From assembly GCA_001917815.1 (NCBI GenBank), contig MNES01000005.1, forward strand, positions 1 through 47,546: a stretch of 47,546 nt of DNA. Reading direction: 5' to 3'. Below are positions 16,125 through 25,023 of this stretch, piece by piece (within the stretch, counting starts at the first letter, position 1; each line of letters starts with the position of its first letter). The notes below the pieces were generated by a model. The model saw nothing but the letters and a program-made list of their open reading frames with translations. It was not told where the DNA came from and did not search any database. The stretch comes from Chloroflexi bacterium 13_1_40CM_65_17 (lineage in GTDB: Bacteria > Chloroflexota > Dormibacteria > Dormibacterales > Dormibacteraceae). A program made the translations under genes and the position numbers.

Positions 16125-17788
16125 CGTTCCACCTCCTCGTCAATTGCTCGCCGAAGGGCTGCTCGAAGGCCCGCCGCGTCCTGGGTCTCCGCTTCGGCTG
16201 CAACCTTGAACCCGAGCTCGCGAGCGACTCCGCTCGTCTTGGGCCCGATCGTTATCGCGAGGAGGGCGAAGGCACGCGCGCGATCGGCCTCGCCGCCGGC
16301 CAGCTCGACGATGCCCTTTGCGGCCGATCCAGACGCGAACATGATCGCCTCGACATCGCGGGCGGCCAGCGCTTTTAGCACAGCGCGGCGCGATGCCTCG
16401 GGAGCGGTGTCGGTCTGGTAGGCGACGACGTCGTCGACCTGGGCGCCCAGCTCTTGGAGCTTCTGCGGCAGAGCCCGGTCGGCGGCGTCGGCCCGAGCCA
16501 GCAATATGCGCCGGCCGTTGAGCGAGCCAAGCGTCGCCATTGCACTGGGGATCGCGGCTCCTCGCGCGGATGCCGGCACGCAATCGACATGTGCGCCGCG
16601 CTCTTGTAGCGCCTTCGCCGTAGTCGCGCCGACGGCGGCCCAACGGACACTCGACGGGACCGCACTCAAGCCGTCGAACAGCGCAGCGACGCCGCGCTTG
16701 CTGGTCAGCACCACCCAGTCGTAGTCCGCGATGCGCGAGCGCGCGCGATCCAGGCCTCCGTTGCCCTTCGCGGGCCGGATCGCGATCGAAGGGATGTGCA
16801 GAACGCGGAAACCATCGCTCGCCATCGCCTCACGCTCGGATTCCTCAACCTCCGGGCGCGTGTCGATGACCACGTGGCCGCGCAGGGGTACGAAGGTGTT
16901 CAACTCCTTCGCTGCGAGCGACAACGATCGCGCGAGCGAGCCGTCGCCATCCAGGTGGTGCCTGATGCGTGTCACGTGGCGAGCCCTGCCGTCCGGACTG
17001 ACCGCGGCGGCGAGGAGCGTCAGATCGCCGTCGACCTGCACGGCCACGGCGCCCACGGGTGCTCGGCACCCTCCACCCATAGCCTTCAGGATGGCGCGCT
17101 CTGCTACCACGGCGATCCGTATTTCGGCGTCGTCGAGACGGCCCACCACGTCGAGGACCTCCTGGTCTTCGCGACGCGCCTGCACGGCCAGCGCTCCCTG
17201 CGCCGGAGCGGGCGGCATCGATTCCGGATCGAGCCGCGTCGCGATCCGAGCGCCGAGGCCGAGCCGGTCCAGCCCGGCCGCGGCCAGCAGGAGGGCATCG
17301 GCCTCGCCCGCGTCGAGACGCCGCAACCGCGTGTCCACGTTGCCGTGCAGCGGGATGACGTCGAGGTCAGCGCGCAGTGCGCGCAGGAAACCTGCGCGCC
17401 GCGGGCTGTCCGTTCCCACCTTGGCCCCGATGGCGAGGTCCTCGACCGAGCGTTCCGCGCGTCGGGTCACCAGCGCATCGCGCGCGTCGGCACGCTCCGG
17501 ATAGGCGGCGATGACGAGCTGCGGATCCTCGTCGAGCGGAAGGTCCTTGGCGCTGTGGACCGCCAGGTCGATCTCGCCCGCGACCAGGGCTCGCTCGAGC
17601 GCGGTGACGAAGATGCCCTCCCCGATCGGCGTTTCGGGTGCGCGCAGGTCGCCATCCGAAACGATCGTCTTCACCTCCACCGGCACGCCGTTCGCACGCA
17701 GGCGCGCCGCCACGAGCTCGCTCTGGACGAGCGCCAGGCGGGATCCACGCGTCCCGAGTCGAAGTCTTCTAGCCGAACCCACCGTCAA
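16091..17788 (-). CDS. hemCD: Fused porphobilinogen deaminase-uroporphyrinogen III synthase
   Basis: A two-domain protein of about 565 residues. Residues 1-300 are porphobilinogen deaminase: LGTRGSRLALVQSELV, VHSAKDLP (catalytic aspartate), GTDSPRR, HGNVDTRLRRLDAGEADALLLA, and MGGGCRAPVG with the dipyrromethane-linked cysteine. After a linker (HVVIDTRPEVEE) residues 315-550 show uroporphyrinogen III synthase features (VVLTSKRGVAALF, AAVGATTAKALQERGAHVD, IMFASGSAAKGIVEL, ITIGPKTSGVARELGF). It thus turns porphobilinogen into uroporphyrinogen III without release of hydroxymethylbilane. The start is uncertain: TTG 17788 or GTG 17782, both overlapping the cysG stop. The frame is open further upstream inside cysG. 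Confidence 0.9.
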   Translation of the reverse strand: MTVGSARRLRLGTRGSRLALVQSELVAARLRANGVPVEVKTIVSDGDLRAPETPIGEGIFVTALERALVAGEIDLAVHSAKDLPLDEDPQLVIAAYPERADARDALVTRRAERSVEDLAIGAKVGTDSPRRAGFLRALRADLDVIPLHGNVDTRLRRLDAGEADALLLAAAGLDRLGLGARIATRLDPESMPPAPAQGALAVQARREDQEVLDVVGRLDDAEIRIAVVAERAILKAMGGGCRAPVGAVAVQVDGDLTLLAAAVSPDGRARHVTRIRHHLDGDGSLARSLSLAAKELNTFVPLRGHVVIDTRPEVEESEREAMASDGFRVLHIPSIAIRPAKGNGGLDRARSRIADYDWVVLTSKRGVAALFDGLSAVPSSVRWAAVGATTAKALQERGAHVDCVPASARGAAIPSAMATLGSLNGRRILLARADAADRALPQKLQELGAQVDDVVAYQTDTAPEASRRAVLKALAARDVEAIMFASGSAAKGIVELAGGEADRARAFALLAITIGPKTSGVARELGFKVAAEAETQDAAGLRAALRRAIDEEVERWVESQLRQPA

Positions 17789-19103
17789 CAATCGAGTTTG
17801 GCACCACCGCCAGTGCCGGCGCCGCGGCGACCACGTCACCGACGACCAGCGTGGCCGGAGTTTCAATGGCTGCCTGCTCGGCCAAGATGGCGATCCGATC
17901 TATAGGACCGGAGATGCTGCGCTGGTTCGGGAGCGTTGCGTTGCTGATGACGGCGGCGGGGCGCAAGCCGCCAACGACTCGAGCGAGAAGAGCCGCCACC
18001 TCCTTCAGGCCAGCCCTCGGCATCAATACGACGAGGGTGTCCGCCGCCAGCGCCAGCGCTCGAAGGCGGTCGAGCGAACCGCCGCCCTGCGCGGTGGTGA
18101 TCGCGACCGACGAGGCGACTCCGCGCAGGGTCACCGGGATGCCTGCCGCGGCGGGCGCAGCCAGGGCCGCCGTCACGCCTGGCACGACAACTACGTCGAT
18201 GCCGGCCCGAGTCAGGCCGGCCAGCTCTTCTCCCCCACGCCCGAAGACGAATGGATCGCCGCCCTTCAACCTAACCACCGCATTGCCCGCCCGCGCGAGC
18301 TCGATGAGGCGGGCGGTGATCTCTTCCTGCCGGGGGTTGTCGAGCCCCGCGCGCTTGCCGACGTCCTCGAGGCGCGCATCCGGACCGCAGAGCGCGAGCG
18401 TCTCGGGCGCGATGAGTGCGTCGTGCAGAACATAATCGGCGTCCGCGAGGAGCTCGCGAGCCTTGAAGGTGAGTAGGTCCGGATCGCCCGGACCGGCGCC
18501 GACGAGCGCGACGCGGCCGGTACCGGAATCGCCCGCTTGTGCGATGGCGACGGCCATATGCGCAGCTTCGTCGTGCCGTCCGCCCTTGAGCAGCCTGCGC
18601 ACGTCGGAGTTGATGATCCGGCGATAAGCGCGGGTCTGCTCCGGGATGGGCACGCTCCGTTCACGGAGCTGCCTGCGCACGCTTCCGACGAGCGCTGTGA
18701 AAGGCCCCCACTCGCGCCCCAGCCAGCGTTCGATGCGGGCGCGCAGCGCGGACGCGAGGTACGGGCTCTCGCCCGAAGTCGAGATGGCGACCAGCAGCGG
18801 GTCACGGCGGACGATCGCCGGGGCGATGAACCGGCACTGCGCCGGGCGGTCGACGACGTTGATCAGGATTCCGGCTTCCTCCGCCTCCTGCCAGCTGCGA
18901 CGGTTGACCTCGGTGTCTTCGCTGGCGTCGACGACGAGGCGCGCGCCGGCGAGATCGCCCGTCCTGTACTCGCGCGAGGGGATGACCTGCACATTGGCTC
19001 CGGCCTCACGCAGCGAGGCGGCCTTTTCGGTAGCGAACTTGCCATCGCCCAGGACAACGCAGTGCTGCCCGGCCAGGTCGAGGAATACCGGGTAGTACCT
19101 CAC
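17769..19103 (-). CDS. cysG: Siroheme synthase: precorrin-2 dehydrogenase/ferrochelatase plus uroporphyrinogen methyltransferase
   Basis: A 444-residue trifunctional-type protein that converts uroporphyrinogen III to siroheme, the cofactor of the sulfite reductase encoded upstream. Residues 1-200: [21 protein letters not shown] with NAD-binding glycine run and [15 protein letters not shown] (Met8/CysG N-terminal domain, with the small helical region after it). Residues 205-440: [37 protein letters not shown] and [20 protein letters not shown] (SAM-dependent uroporphyrinogen III C-methyltransferase). GTG 19103 overlaps the preceding stop as GTGA; the open frame to 19277 is not used. It stands at the junction between sulfur and heme genes and draws on the product of the next gene, hemCD. 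Confidence 0.92.
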   Translation of the reverse strand: MRYYPVFLDLAGQHCVVLGDGKFATEKAASLREAGANVQVIPSREYRTGDLAGARLVVDASEDTEVNRRSWQEAEEAGILINVVDRPAQCRFIAPAIVRRDPLLVAISTSGESPYLASALRARIERWLGREWGPFTALVGSVRRQLRERSVPIPEQTRAYRRIINSDVRRLLKGGRHDEAAHMAVAIAQAGDSGTGRVALVGAGPGDPDLLTFKARELLADADYVLHDALIAPETLALCGPDARLEDVGKRAGLDNPRQEEITARLIELARAGNAVVRLKGGDPFVFGRGGEELAGLTRAGIDVVVVPGVTAALAAPAAAGIPVTLRGVASSVAITTAQGGGSLDRLRALALAADTLVVLMPRAGLKEVAALLARVVGGLRPAAVISNATLPNQRSISGPIDRIAILAEQAAIETPATLVVGDVVAAAPALAVVPNSIVDGGFG

Positions 19104-20746
19104 GCGGTCGCCTCCTCGTTGGCGGCATCGCGCAGGACTTTCGCCACCTCGGGTCGGGTGAACTCGATGGGCAGATCTTTGCCCTCGGCCAGGAGCTTGC
19201 GCACCGCTGTGCCGCTGAGGGTGCGATGGAGGTCGGCCGGATGTGGGCAGGTTCGCGAAGAGGCCATGCCCCCGCACGCGGTGCAGTAAAAGGTGTGTTC
19301 GAAGCGCAGGATCTCGATGCCCAGCTCGCCTGGCTCGTACTCATCGAAGATGCGGTGCGCGGCGTACGTGTCGTAGTAGCTGCCCACCCCCGCGTGGTCG
19401 CGGCCGACGATGAAATGCGTGCAGCCGTAGTTTCGCCGCACGATCGCGTGAAAGACGGCTTCCTTGGGTCCCGCGTAGCGCATCCATGCCGGATTGGTGG
19501 ACAGCAGGACGCGCTCGGGCGGGAAGTAGCCGCGCAGCAGCTCCTCGTAACAGCTCATGCGCACTGCAGCGGGGATGTCGTCGCTCTTGGTCTCCCCCAC
19601 CAGCGGGTGCAGGAGCAGGCCGTCCACCGTCTCCAGTGCCACTTTCTGTAGATATTCGTGCGCGCGGTGGACGGGATTGCGGGTCTGGAAACCGACCATC
19701 GTGCTCCAGCCGCGCGCGCTCTTGGTCGCGCGCACCTGGGCGGGCGTGAGGTCGTACTCGGGAAACCCGGATGCGGCGTGCGCCAGGGCCACCACGCGGC
19801 CCGCGATCGCCCACGGCCCGGAATCTTTGAGCACCCGAACGCCGGGGTGCGCCTCGTCGGTCGTGCCGTAGACGCCGACGGCCTCGGCATCGTTGTCCGT
19901 GAGGTAGGCACCCGTGACGTCGAGGATCCCGACCGGCTGGTCGCCGATGAACAGTGCGATGCGATCCGCGGCGGGCGCCGACGCCGCGCGCAGGACGATG
20001 GGAATCGTGAACGGTTGCCCGCCGGCGAGGCGACCGCGACTGACGACCGACTCGTAGTCCTCGGCGCCCATGAACGAGTCGAGCGGAGCCAGGCCTCCGG
20101 TCGCGAGCATGTAGAGGTCTGATAGCTCGCGCTGGCCGACCTCGAGCCTCGGCAGCGTCCGCGCCTCCGCGCGAAGTGCATGCAGCTCGTCGCCTTCGGG
20201 CAGGCGCTCGACGACGTGCCGCGCCAGGTGGCCGAGGCGCTCGAGCGCGGCAGTGATCTTCGCGAGGGATTCGCCCGGCGTCTCGCTCGCGGTATCGCAG
20301 ACAACTTCTGGGTGCAGCGGCTCCTCGTAGGGGTCGCTGACGCCGGTGAAGTTGGCGATCTCACCGGCGAGCGCCTTGCGATACAGGCCCTTGGTGTCGC
20401 GCTCGGTCAGGGTTTCGATCGGGCAGCGCATGTAGACCTCGACAAAGCCGGGCGTCTGCACGCGAAGCTCATCGCGTACGTCGCGATACGGTGAGATCGC
20501 GGCCGTGATGCCGACGCCTCCGCTGCGAGCGACCAGCCGCGCCACGTAGCCGATGCGCCGGATATTGGTGTCGCGGTCCTCCTTGGAGAAGCCCAGGCCC
20601 TTGGAGAGATGCGTTCGCACCTCGTCGCCGTCGAGCAGCTCCGCATGCCGGCCCCGCCGCGCGAGCTCGGCCTGCAGCGCGCCGGCGATCGTCGACTTGC
20701 CTGCGCCCGAAAGGCCGGTGAACCAGACGACGAAGCCCTTGCTCAT
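19100..20746 (-). CDS. Bifunctional APS kinase-ATP sulfurylase
   Basis: A 548-residue fusion. Residues 1-175 are APS kinase (CysC): P-loop [11 protein letters not shown] and [18 protein letters not shown]. Residues 190-548 are ATP sulfurylase (Sat): [14 protein letters not shown] with the QTRNP and HxxH ATP-binding elements, and [11 protein letters not shown]. Near the C-terminus [15 protein letters not shown] (Cys488, Cys491, Cys500, His502) looks like the structural zinc site known in some Sat proteins. The order kinase-sulfurylase matches animal PAPS synthase. It makes APS from sulfate and can phosphorylate it to PAPS. The ATG start overlaps the permease stop as ATGA. Confidence 0.92.
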   Translation of the reverse strand: MSKGFVVWFTGLSGAGKSTIAGALQAELARRGRHAELLDGDEVRTHLSKGLGFSKEDRDTNIRRIGYVARLVARSGGVGITAAISPYRDVRDELRVQTPGFVEVYMRCPIETLTERDTKGLYRKALAGEIANFTGVSDPYEEPLHPEVVCDTASETPGESLAKITAALERLGHLARHVVERLPEGDELHALRAEARTLPRLEVGQRELSDLYMLATGGLAPLDSFMGAEDYESVVSRGRLAGGQPFTIPIVLRAASAPAADRIALFIGDQPVGILDVTGAYLTDNDAEAVGVYGTTDEAHPGVRVLKDSGPWAIAGRVVALAHAASGFPEYDLTPAQVRATKSARGWSTMVGFQTRNPVHRAHEYLQKVALETVDGLLLHPLVGETKSDDIPAAVRMSCYEELLRGYFPPERVLLSTNPAWMRYAGPKEAVFHAIVRRNYGCTHFIVGRDHAGVGSYYDTYAAHRIFDEYEPGELGIEILRFEHTFYCTACGGMASSRTCPHPADLHRTLSGTAVRKLLAEGKDLPIEFTRPEVAKVLRDAANEEATA

Positions 20747-21600
20747 GACTCCGCCCCGAGGAGGCCCCAGCGCCGCCTGATCGCCTTGTCGAGGGTGCCG
20801 AACAGCGAGTCGACCCCAACGCCAACGACGAAGATCACGATCATGATCGCGAGCAGCTGCTGCGTGTCGGACAGATTTCTTGCGGACTGAAGCTGCTGCC
20901 CGATCGATGTTTGGTTGGCCGCCACGACCAGAAGCTCGGCCGACATCAGGCTGCGCCACGCAAAGGCCCATCCCTGCTTGAGGCCGCCGACAAAAGCAGG
21001 CAGCGCCGCGGGGAGGATCACGTGCCGGTACAGACTCAGCCCATCGGCGCCCATCGCTCGGCCGACCCGAATCAGCAGCGGGTGCACGTGGTCGATGCCG
21101 CTCAACAGCCCGGCGGCGATGGCGGGCGCCGCGCCCATCACGACCACGAGCGTGATCGCGCCCTCGCTTCGCTGCAGCAGCAAGATGGCGAGCGGGAACC
21201 ACGCGATGGAAGGCATCGACTGCAGCCCCACGAGAAGTGACCCCACAGACCTGCGAGCGAGCTCGATCCGTGCGATGAGAATCGCGACGACGATCGCTGC
21301 TCCAGCCGCGATCGCGTAACCGAGGGCGGCACGGCGGAGGGTCACTCCAACACCGGCATAGAAATCGAGGTGGCGGAGGTCGCCCGCCAGCCGCTCCACG
21401 ACGAGCCACGGACCCGGCAGGGCGGTTTGCGTTTTCCAGCCCGACCACACGACCAGCTGCCATATGACCACCGTCAGAACGACCGCGCCGACCTTTGGCC
21501 ACAGGCCGGACCAGACGTGCGCCACCGATCTCCGGACCGTATGAGGCCGCGAAGGCAGCACCTCCGGCAGCTGAAGCTGTGACGCGAGCTCAGCCGCCAT
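20743..21600 (-). CDS. ABC permease, SsuC/TauC/NrtB type
   Basis: A 285-residue membrane subunit with about six hydrophobic segments and a cytoplasmic EAA-like loop ([41 protein letters not shown]), the signature of nitrate/sulfonate/taurine permeases. Its ATG overlaps the ATPase stop by one base (TAATG), and its stop overlaps the next start as ATGA. Inside a sulfate-assimilation operon it most likely brings in sulfate or an organic sulfonate. No binding-protein gene and no sulfonate monooxygenase gene is found nearby, so sulfate seems more likely than an alkanesulfonate; not provable here. Confidence 0.85.
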   Translation of the reverse strand: MAAELASQLQLPEVLPSRPHTVRRSVAHVWSGLWPKVGAVVLTVVIWQLVVWSGWKTQTALPGPWLVVERLAGDLRHLDFYAGVGVTLRRAALGYAIAAGAAIVVAILIARIELARRSVGSLLVGLQSMPSIAWFPLAILLLQRSEGAITLVVVMGAAPAIAAGLLSGIDHVHPLLIRVGRAMGADGLSLYRHVILPAALPAFVGGLKQGWAFAWRSLMSAELLVVAANQTSIGQQLQSARNLSDTQQLLAIMIVIFVVGVGVDSLFGTLDKAIRRRWGLLGAES

Positions 21601-22358
21601 TAGACCGCCATCTCGTGCTTGAGCCTGTCTGTGATGCGGCCGGCGATCACCGCCAGCTCGGGTGAGTCGAGGCTCCGCGGCCGTGAAAGATCGACCTGAA
21701 CCTCGTGCGCCACGCGACCCGGCCGGCTCGTGAACACCATCACTCGATCGCCGAGACGTACCGCCTCGCGCGCGTTGTGGGTGACGAACAGGATCGTGAG
21801 GCGGCTCTCCTTCCAGATCCGCTCTAGCTCCTCGTGAAGCAGATCGCGGCTGATGGCGTCGAGCGCGCCGAACGGCTCGTCCATCAAGAGCACGTCGGCG
21901 TCCTGGGCCAGAGCCCGTGCCAGAGCGACGCGCTGCTTCATTCCGCCCGAGAGCTCGTGCGGCCTGCGCTTCTCGAATCCCGCAAGGTGAACTCGATTCA
22001 GCAGCTCGTAAGCGAGCTTCTGCCGGGCGGATGCGTTGACACCGCGCAGCTCGAGCGCAAGCTCGACATTCCCCGCCGCGGTCAGCCAAGGCAGCAGCGC
22101 CGATTCCTGGAAGATCAGGGCCACGCGTCCATGAACGTGAGCACGCCCGGCCGAAGGGCGATCGAGGCCGGCGAGAACGTTGAGCAGCGTGCTCTTGCCT
22201 GAGCCGGACGCGCCGACCACGCAAACAAACTCCCCGCGCTTGACTTCGAGCGTCGCGCCGTCCAGCGCCAGGAGCAGCTGGTCCCCGTGGGAATAGGCGA
22301 CAGTCAGCCGCTCGACGCTCAGTGCGTGTTTGTCGGAAAGCGCGAGCAGGTTGCTCAC
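21600..22358 (-). CDS. ABC ATPase, SsuB/TauB type
   Basis: A 252-residue ATP-binding subunit. Walker A VVGASGSGKSTLLN, Q-loop LIFQESALLPWLTAAGNVELAL, signature LSGGMKQRVALARAL, Walker B DVLLMDEPFGALD and the switch histidine in LFVTHNAREAVRLGDRV. The Q-loop sequence is typical of the nitrate/sulfonate/taurine subfamily. GTG 22358, preceded by GGGAGGGG, forms a GTGA overlap with the cysH stop; longer frames (to 22421) are not used. It pairs with the permease directly downstream. Confidence 0.88.
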   Translation of the reverse strand: MSNLLALSDKHALSVERLTVAYSHGDQLLLALDGATLEVKRGEFVCVVGASGSGKSTLLNVLAGLDRPSAGRAHVHGRVALIFQESALLPWLTAAGNVELALELRGVNASARQKLAYELLNRVHLAGFEKRRPHELSGGMKQRVALARALAQDADVLLMDEPFGALDAISRDLLHEELERIWKESRLTILFVTHNAREAVRLGDRVMVFTSRPGRVAHEVQVDLSRPRSLDSPELAVIAGRITDRLKHEMAV

Positions 22359-23065
22359 GATGCCCCTCCCGTCCAGTGGAGGCCGCATTCTTTGACCTCC
22401 CCCTCCTGCTCCCACCACCACCGGCCGGCTCGCTCATCCTCGCCGGCTCTGGTGGCGCGGGTGCACGGCTCGCAGCCGATGGACGTGTACCCACGCTCGT
22501 ACAGCGGGTGAAACGGGACGTCGTGCTCGCGGATGTACGCCCAGACCTCGTCCTTCGACCATGCGGCCAGTGGCGCGATCTTCGTCAGGCTGGGATGCTC
22601 CCGGTCGGGTGCAGCCACTGGCGTCTGCGCCCGGGTCGCCGCCTGCTGCCGGCGCAGGCCGGTCACCCACGCGTCGTATCCATGCAGGGCCCGCGCCAGC
22701 GGACGTGACTTGCGGATATCGCAGCACAGCCGCCGCAAATCCGGGGATCGGTAGAAGAGGTTGACGCCGTGACCGCCGACCATCTCGGCCAGGTCGCCGG
22801 CGTCAGGCGACACCACCTCGACATCGATCGCGTAGCGATCTCGTACGCGATCGATCATGTCGTAGGTCTCCTGTGGCAGCCGGCCCGTGTCGAGCGTGAG
22901 CACGTTCACGTCAGGGCGTATGCGTGATGCCATGTCGATGAGGACAGACGACTCGGCCTGAAAGCTGGCGACGATCACGACCCGCGGGAATGATTCGTAC
23001 GCCCACCTGAGGACTGCCTCAGGGGCCGCACCAGTCGCGACTCCGTCAGGGGCAGTGACGCTCAT
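22355..23065 (-). CDS. cysH: Adenylyl-sulfate (APS) reductase, iron-sulfur type
   Basis: Reduces activated sulfate to sulfite. 236 residues with the PP-loop fold (ASFQAESSVLIDM). The cysteine pattern CC (114, 115) plus CxxC (198, 201) binds a [4Fe-4S] cluster and marks the APS-using branch; PAPS-only reductases lack it. The catalytic cysteine is in KECGLH (Cys227), with GEDERAGRWWWE just before. It overlaps the sulfite reductase stop as ATGA. APS reductase beside an APS kinase fusion is noteworthy: the kinase may supply PAPS for other uses, or the reductase may accept both. Confidence 0.9.
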   Translation of the reverse strand: MSVTAPDGVATGAAPEAVLRWAYESFPRVVIVASFQAESSVLIDMASRIRPDVNVLTLDTGRLPQETYDMIDRVRDRYAIDVEVVSPDAGDLAEMVGGHGVNLFYRSPDLRRLCCDIRKSRPLARALHGYDAWVTGLRRQQAATRAQTPVAAPDREHPSLTKIAPLAAWSKDEVWAYIREHDVPFHPLYERGYTSIGCEPCTRATRAGEDERAGRWWWEQEGEVKECGLHWTGGAS

Positions 23066-24777
23066 GCGGTCCTCTCCTCCGCCGATGTCTCACGCAGCGC
23101 GTCGAAGCCGACGCGATCGGTCCAGTCCCCAAAGCCCTCGCCCGGCTTGCGCTGCGTGCGGAACGTCTCGAACAGGGGACGCAGCAGGGACGGGATGTCG
23201 GTGATCGGCACGTTGGGAGCAAACACGCGGTTGAGGCGGGTGCCGTCGAAGTCTCCGCCGAGCATCACGTCGTACTTGCCCAGCGTGGTGCCCACGAAGC
23301 CGACGTCGCCCAGATAAGGACGCGAGCAGCCGTTGGGACAGCCGCTCATCCGGAAGCTGATGCGTTCCTCGGCGAGGCCAAGCTCCTCGAGCAGCGCAGC
23401 CAGCTTGCGTACAAGTGATGGCATCGCGCGTTCCGCCTCGGCCACGGCCAGGCCGCAGGTGGGGATCGCGGGGCAAGCCATCGCGTAGCGAATCGCTCGC
23501 GGGATCGACTCCACCGGCGCGATGCCGTGTTCCGCCATCAGCGCTTCGACCCGTGGCCGCTGCGCCGGCTCGATGCCGGCAAGGATCACGTTCTGCTGAG
23601 CCGTCAGGCGGACCTGCGGGCGCAATTCTTCGATGATCCGGCGGAGCCCGGATCTTGAGCGGACTGCATCGACGTCGGCGATGCGCCCGTTCTCGATGTA
23701 GATGCCGACGTACAGCCGGCCGTCACCCTGCTCGTGCCAGCCGAGGTGGTCGTCCACCGGCTTCCACGCCAGCGGCTCCGGTGGCTGGAGCTCGAACGAG
23801 ACGCGACTCTGCACCTCTCCGCGGAACCAGTCGAGCCCGCGATCGGCGATCGTGTACTTGAGGCGCGCATGCCGCCGGTTGGTGCGGTCGCCGTAATCGC
23901 GCTGCACCGCCACCACCTCGCGAGCGACCTCGACGACCTGCCCCGGCTCCACGAAAGCGAGGGGCTGAGCGACCGCGACAAAGGTTTCCGGTTTGTTGTG
24001 CGTGCGGCCCAGCCCGCCCCCCACCAGGAGGTTGAACCCGCGAAGGGAGCCGTCCGGACCCTTCATCGCCACGATGGCGAGGTCGTGCGCGTAAACGTCG
24101 ACACAGTTGTCGCCTTCGAGAGCCACCGTGGTTTTGAACTTCCGCGGCAGGTACTGCTCGCGGTAAAGGGGCTCCGTCTCGGGCTCCGACGACTTCACCA
24201 CCTCGCCGTCCAGCCAAATCTCGTGGTATGCCGCCGTCCGCGGCGTGAGCTCGGCAACCATGGCGGAGATCGCACGCTGGACCTCGGCATGGAACTCGTC
24301 GTGCAGCGGCTCGGGGCAGCACATGATGTTTCGCTCGACGTCGCCGCAGCCGCCGAGCGTGGTCAGGAGCGAGTCATTGATGGCCCGGATCGACTTCTTG
24401 ATGTCGCCCTTGAGCACGCCGTGGAGCTGGAAGTCCTGCCGCGTCGTGACGCGCAGCGTGCCGTTGGCCCAGCGCCGGCTGATGTCGTCGTGGGCCATGT
24501 AGGCGTCGGGGGAAACGACGCCCCCGGGGATGCGGGTCCTGATCATCAGCTGGTGGTGCTTGTCCAGGCCGCGTGCGCGCGCCTCCTTGCGCCGGTCGCG
24601 ATCGTCTTGCTGGTAGATGCCGTGGAACTTGAGCAGCTGCTCCGAGTCCTCACCGAACGCAGGCGTGTCCTCGAGCAGCTCCTCCTTGATGAGCCCGCGC
24701 AAGTGGTTGCTCGAAGCCTTTACAGACTCGTTCTTCGAGAAACCCTCGAGGGATGTGCCATCGGACAGATTCGACAA
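23062..24777 (-). CDS. Sulfite reductase hemoprotein (CysI/Sir type)
   Basis: Six-electron reduction of sulfite to sulfide. A 571-residue protein with the duplicated nitrite/sulfite reductase fold. The siroheme-[4Fe-4S] ligands are Cys435, Cys441 (ACPAIPTCGLA) and Cys480, Cys484 (SGCPNGCSRPYLGDVG); the substrate-binding arginine/lysine blocks RVTTRQDFQLHG and NLLVGGGLGRTH are present. The full-length CysI-like layout fits an assimilatory sulfite reductase; no flavoprotein CysJ gene is adjacent, so the donor may be ferredoxin or a distant flavoprotein. The start is TTG 24777, with GGAGG nine bases upstream. It is the first structural gene of the superoperon, behind the Cys-rich leader. Confidence 0.9.
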   Translation of the reverse strand: MSNLSDGTSLEGFSKNESVKASSNHLRGLIKEELLEDTPAFGEDSEQLLKFHGIYQQDDRDRRKEARARGLDKHHQLMIRTRIPGGVVSPDAYMAHDDISRRWANGTLRVTTRQDFQLHGVLKGDIKKSIRAINDSLLTTLGGCGDVERNIMCCPEPLHDEFHAEVQRAISAMVAELTPRTAAYHEIWLDGEVVKSSEPETEPLYREQYLPRKFKTTVALEGDNCVDVYAHDLAIVAMKGPDGSLRGFNLLVGGGLGRTHNKPETFVAVAQPLAFVEPGQVVEVAREVVAVQRDYGDRTNRRHARLKYTIADRGLDWFRGEVQSRVSFELQPPEPLAWKPVDDHLGWHEQGDGRLYVGIYIENGRIADVDAVRSRSGLRRIIEELRPQVRLTAQQNVILAGIEPAQRPRVEALMAEHGIAPVESIPRAIRYAMACPAIPTCGLAVAEAERAMPSLVRKLAALLEELGLAEERISFRMSGCPNGCSRPYLGDVGFVGTTLGKYDVMLGGDFDGTRLNRVFAPNVPITDIPSLLRPLFETFRTQRKPGEGFGDWTDRVGFDALRETSAEERTA

Positions 24778-24822
24778 ATGGTTGCGCCTCCGCTGATCTG
24801 GTGATTCCGAACGTTTGCGTTG

Positions 24823-24859
24823 AAGCGCGCGCGGGAGCGCACGCTTGGGGAAGGTCCCC
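24823..24859 (-). promoter_or_regulatory. Two adjacent hairpins between leader peptide and sulfite reductase
   Basis: Reading the transcript, a small hairpin GGGG-ACCTT-CCCC (24847-24859) is followed at once by a 10-bp stem (24823-24846; arms AAGCGTGCGC and GCGCGCGCTT, loop TCCC, one G-U pair). The second lies 31 bases before the sulfite reductase Shine-Dalgarno sequence. No U-tract follows, so it is not a classical intrinsic terminator. It may be an attenuator, a Rho-related pause or a structure opened by a ribosome stalled on the leader. Confidence 0.5.
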
Positions 24860-24874
24860 GGTCAGGACGTCCGG

Positions 24875-24964
24875 TCAGCTACAGAAGCAGCTGGCGCAGC
24901 GAACGTAGTCGATGGCACGCCGCCTTGTGAGCGGGGCCAAAGAAGCAATGGCTGGACTACGCAT
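24875..24964 (-). CDS. Cys-rich leader peptide (cysteine attenuator)
   Basis: A 29-codon open frame ending in LTRRRAIDYVRCASCFCS and stop, with cysteines at residues 23, 26 and 28. This matches the actinobacterial family of Cys-rich leader peptides (R-R-h-D-L-x-R-x-A-S-x-x-C) found in front of sulfite reductase and other sulfur genes, where cysteinyl-tRNA shortage stalls the ribosome on the cysteine codons and raises downstream expression. The stop is 97 bases before the sulfite reductase start. No Shine-Dalgarno is seen; a TAAACT (24975-24980) ends 10 bases before the ATG, so translation may be leaderless. It is too short for ordinary gene callers. Confidence 0.75.
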   Translation of the reverse strand: MRSPAIASLAPLTRRRAIDYVRCASCFCS

Positions 24965-25023
24965 CGCGCCAAAAAGTTTACTGAAAAGAGGACGGCGATG
25001 CTGCGATTCGGTCGCAAGAAGAA

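Noticed and set aside
20747-21502. N-terminal extension of the APS kinase-ATP sulfurylase
   Set aside because: It is an out-of-frame shadow of the SsuC-like permease; the APS kinase P-loop begins directly after ATG 20746.
24823-24846. Intrinsic terminator in front of sulfite reductase
   Set aside because: The stem is strong but no U-tract follows; reported as possible attenuator instead.
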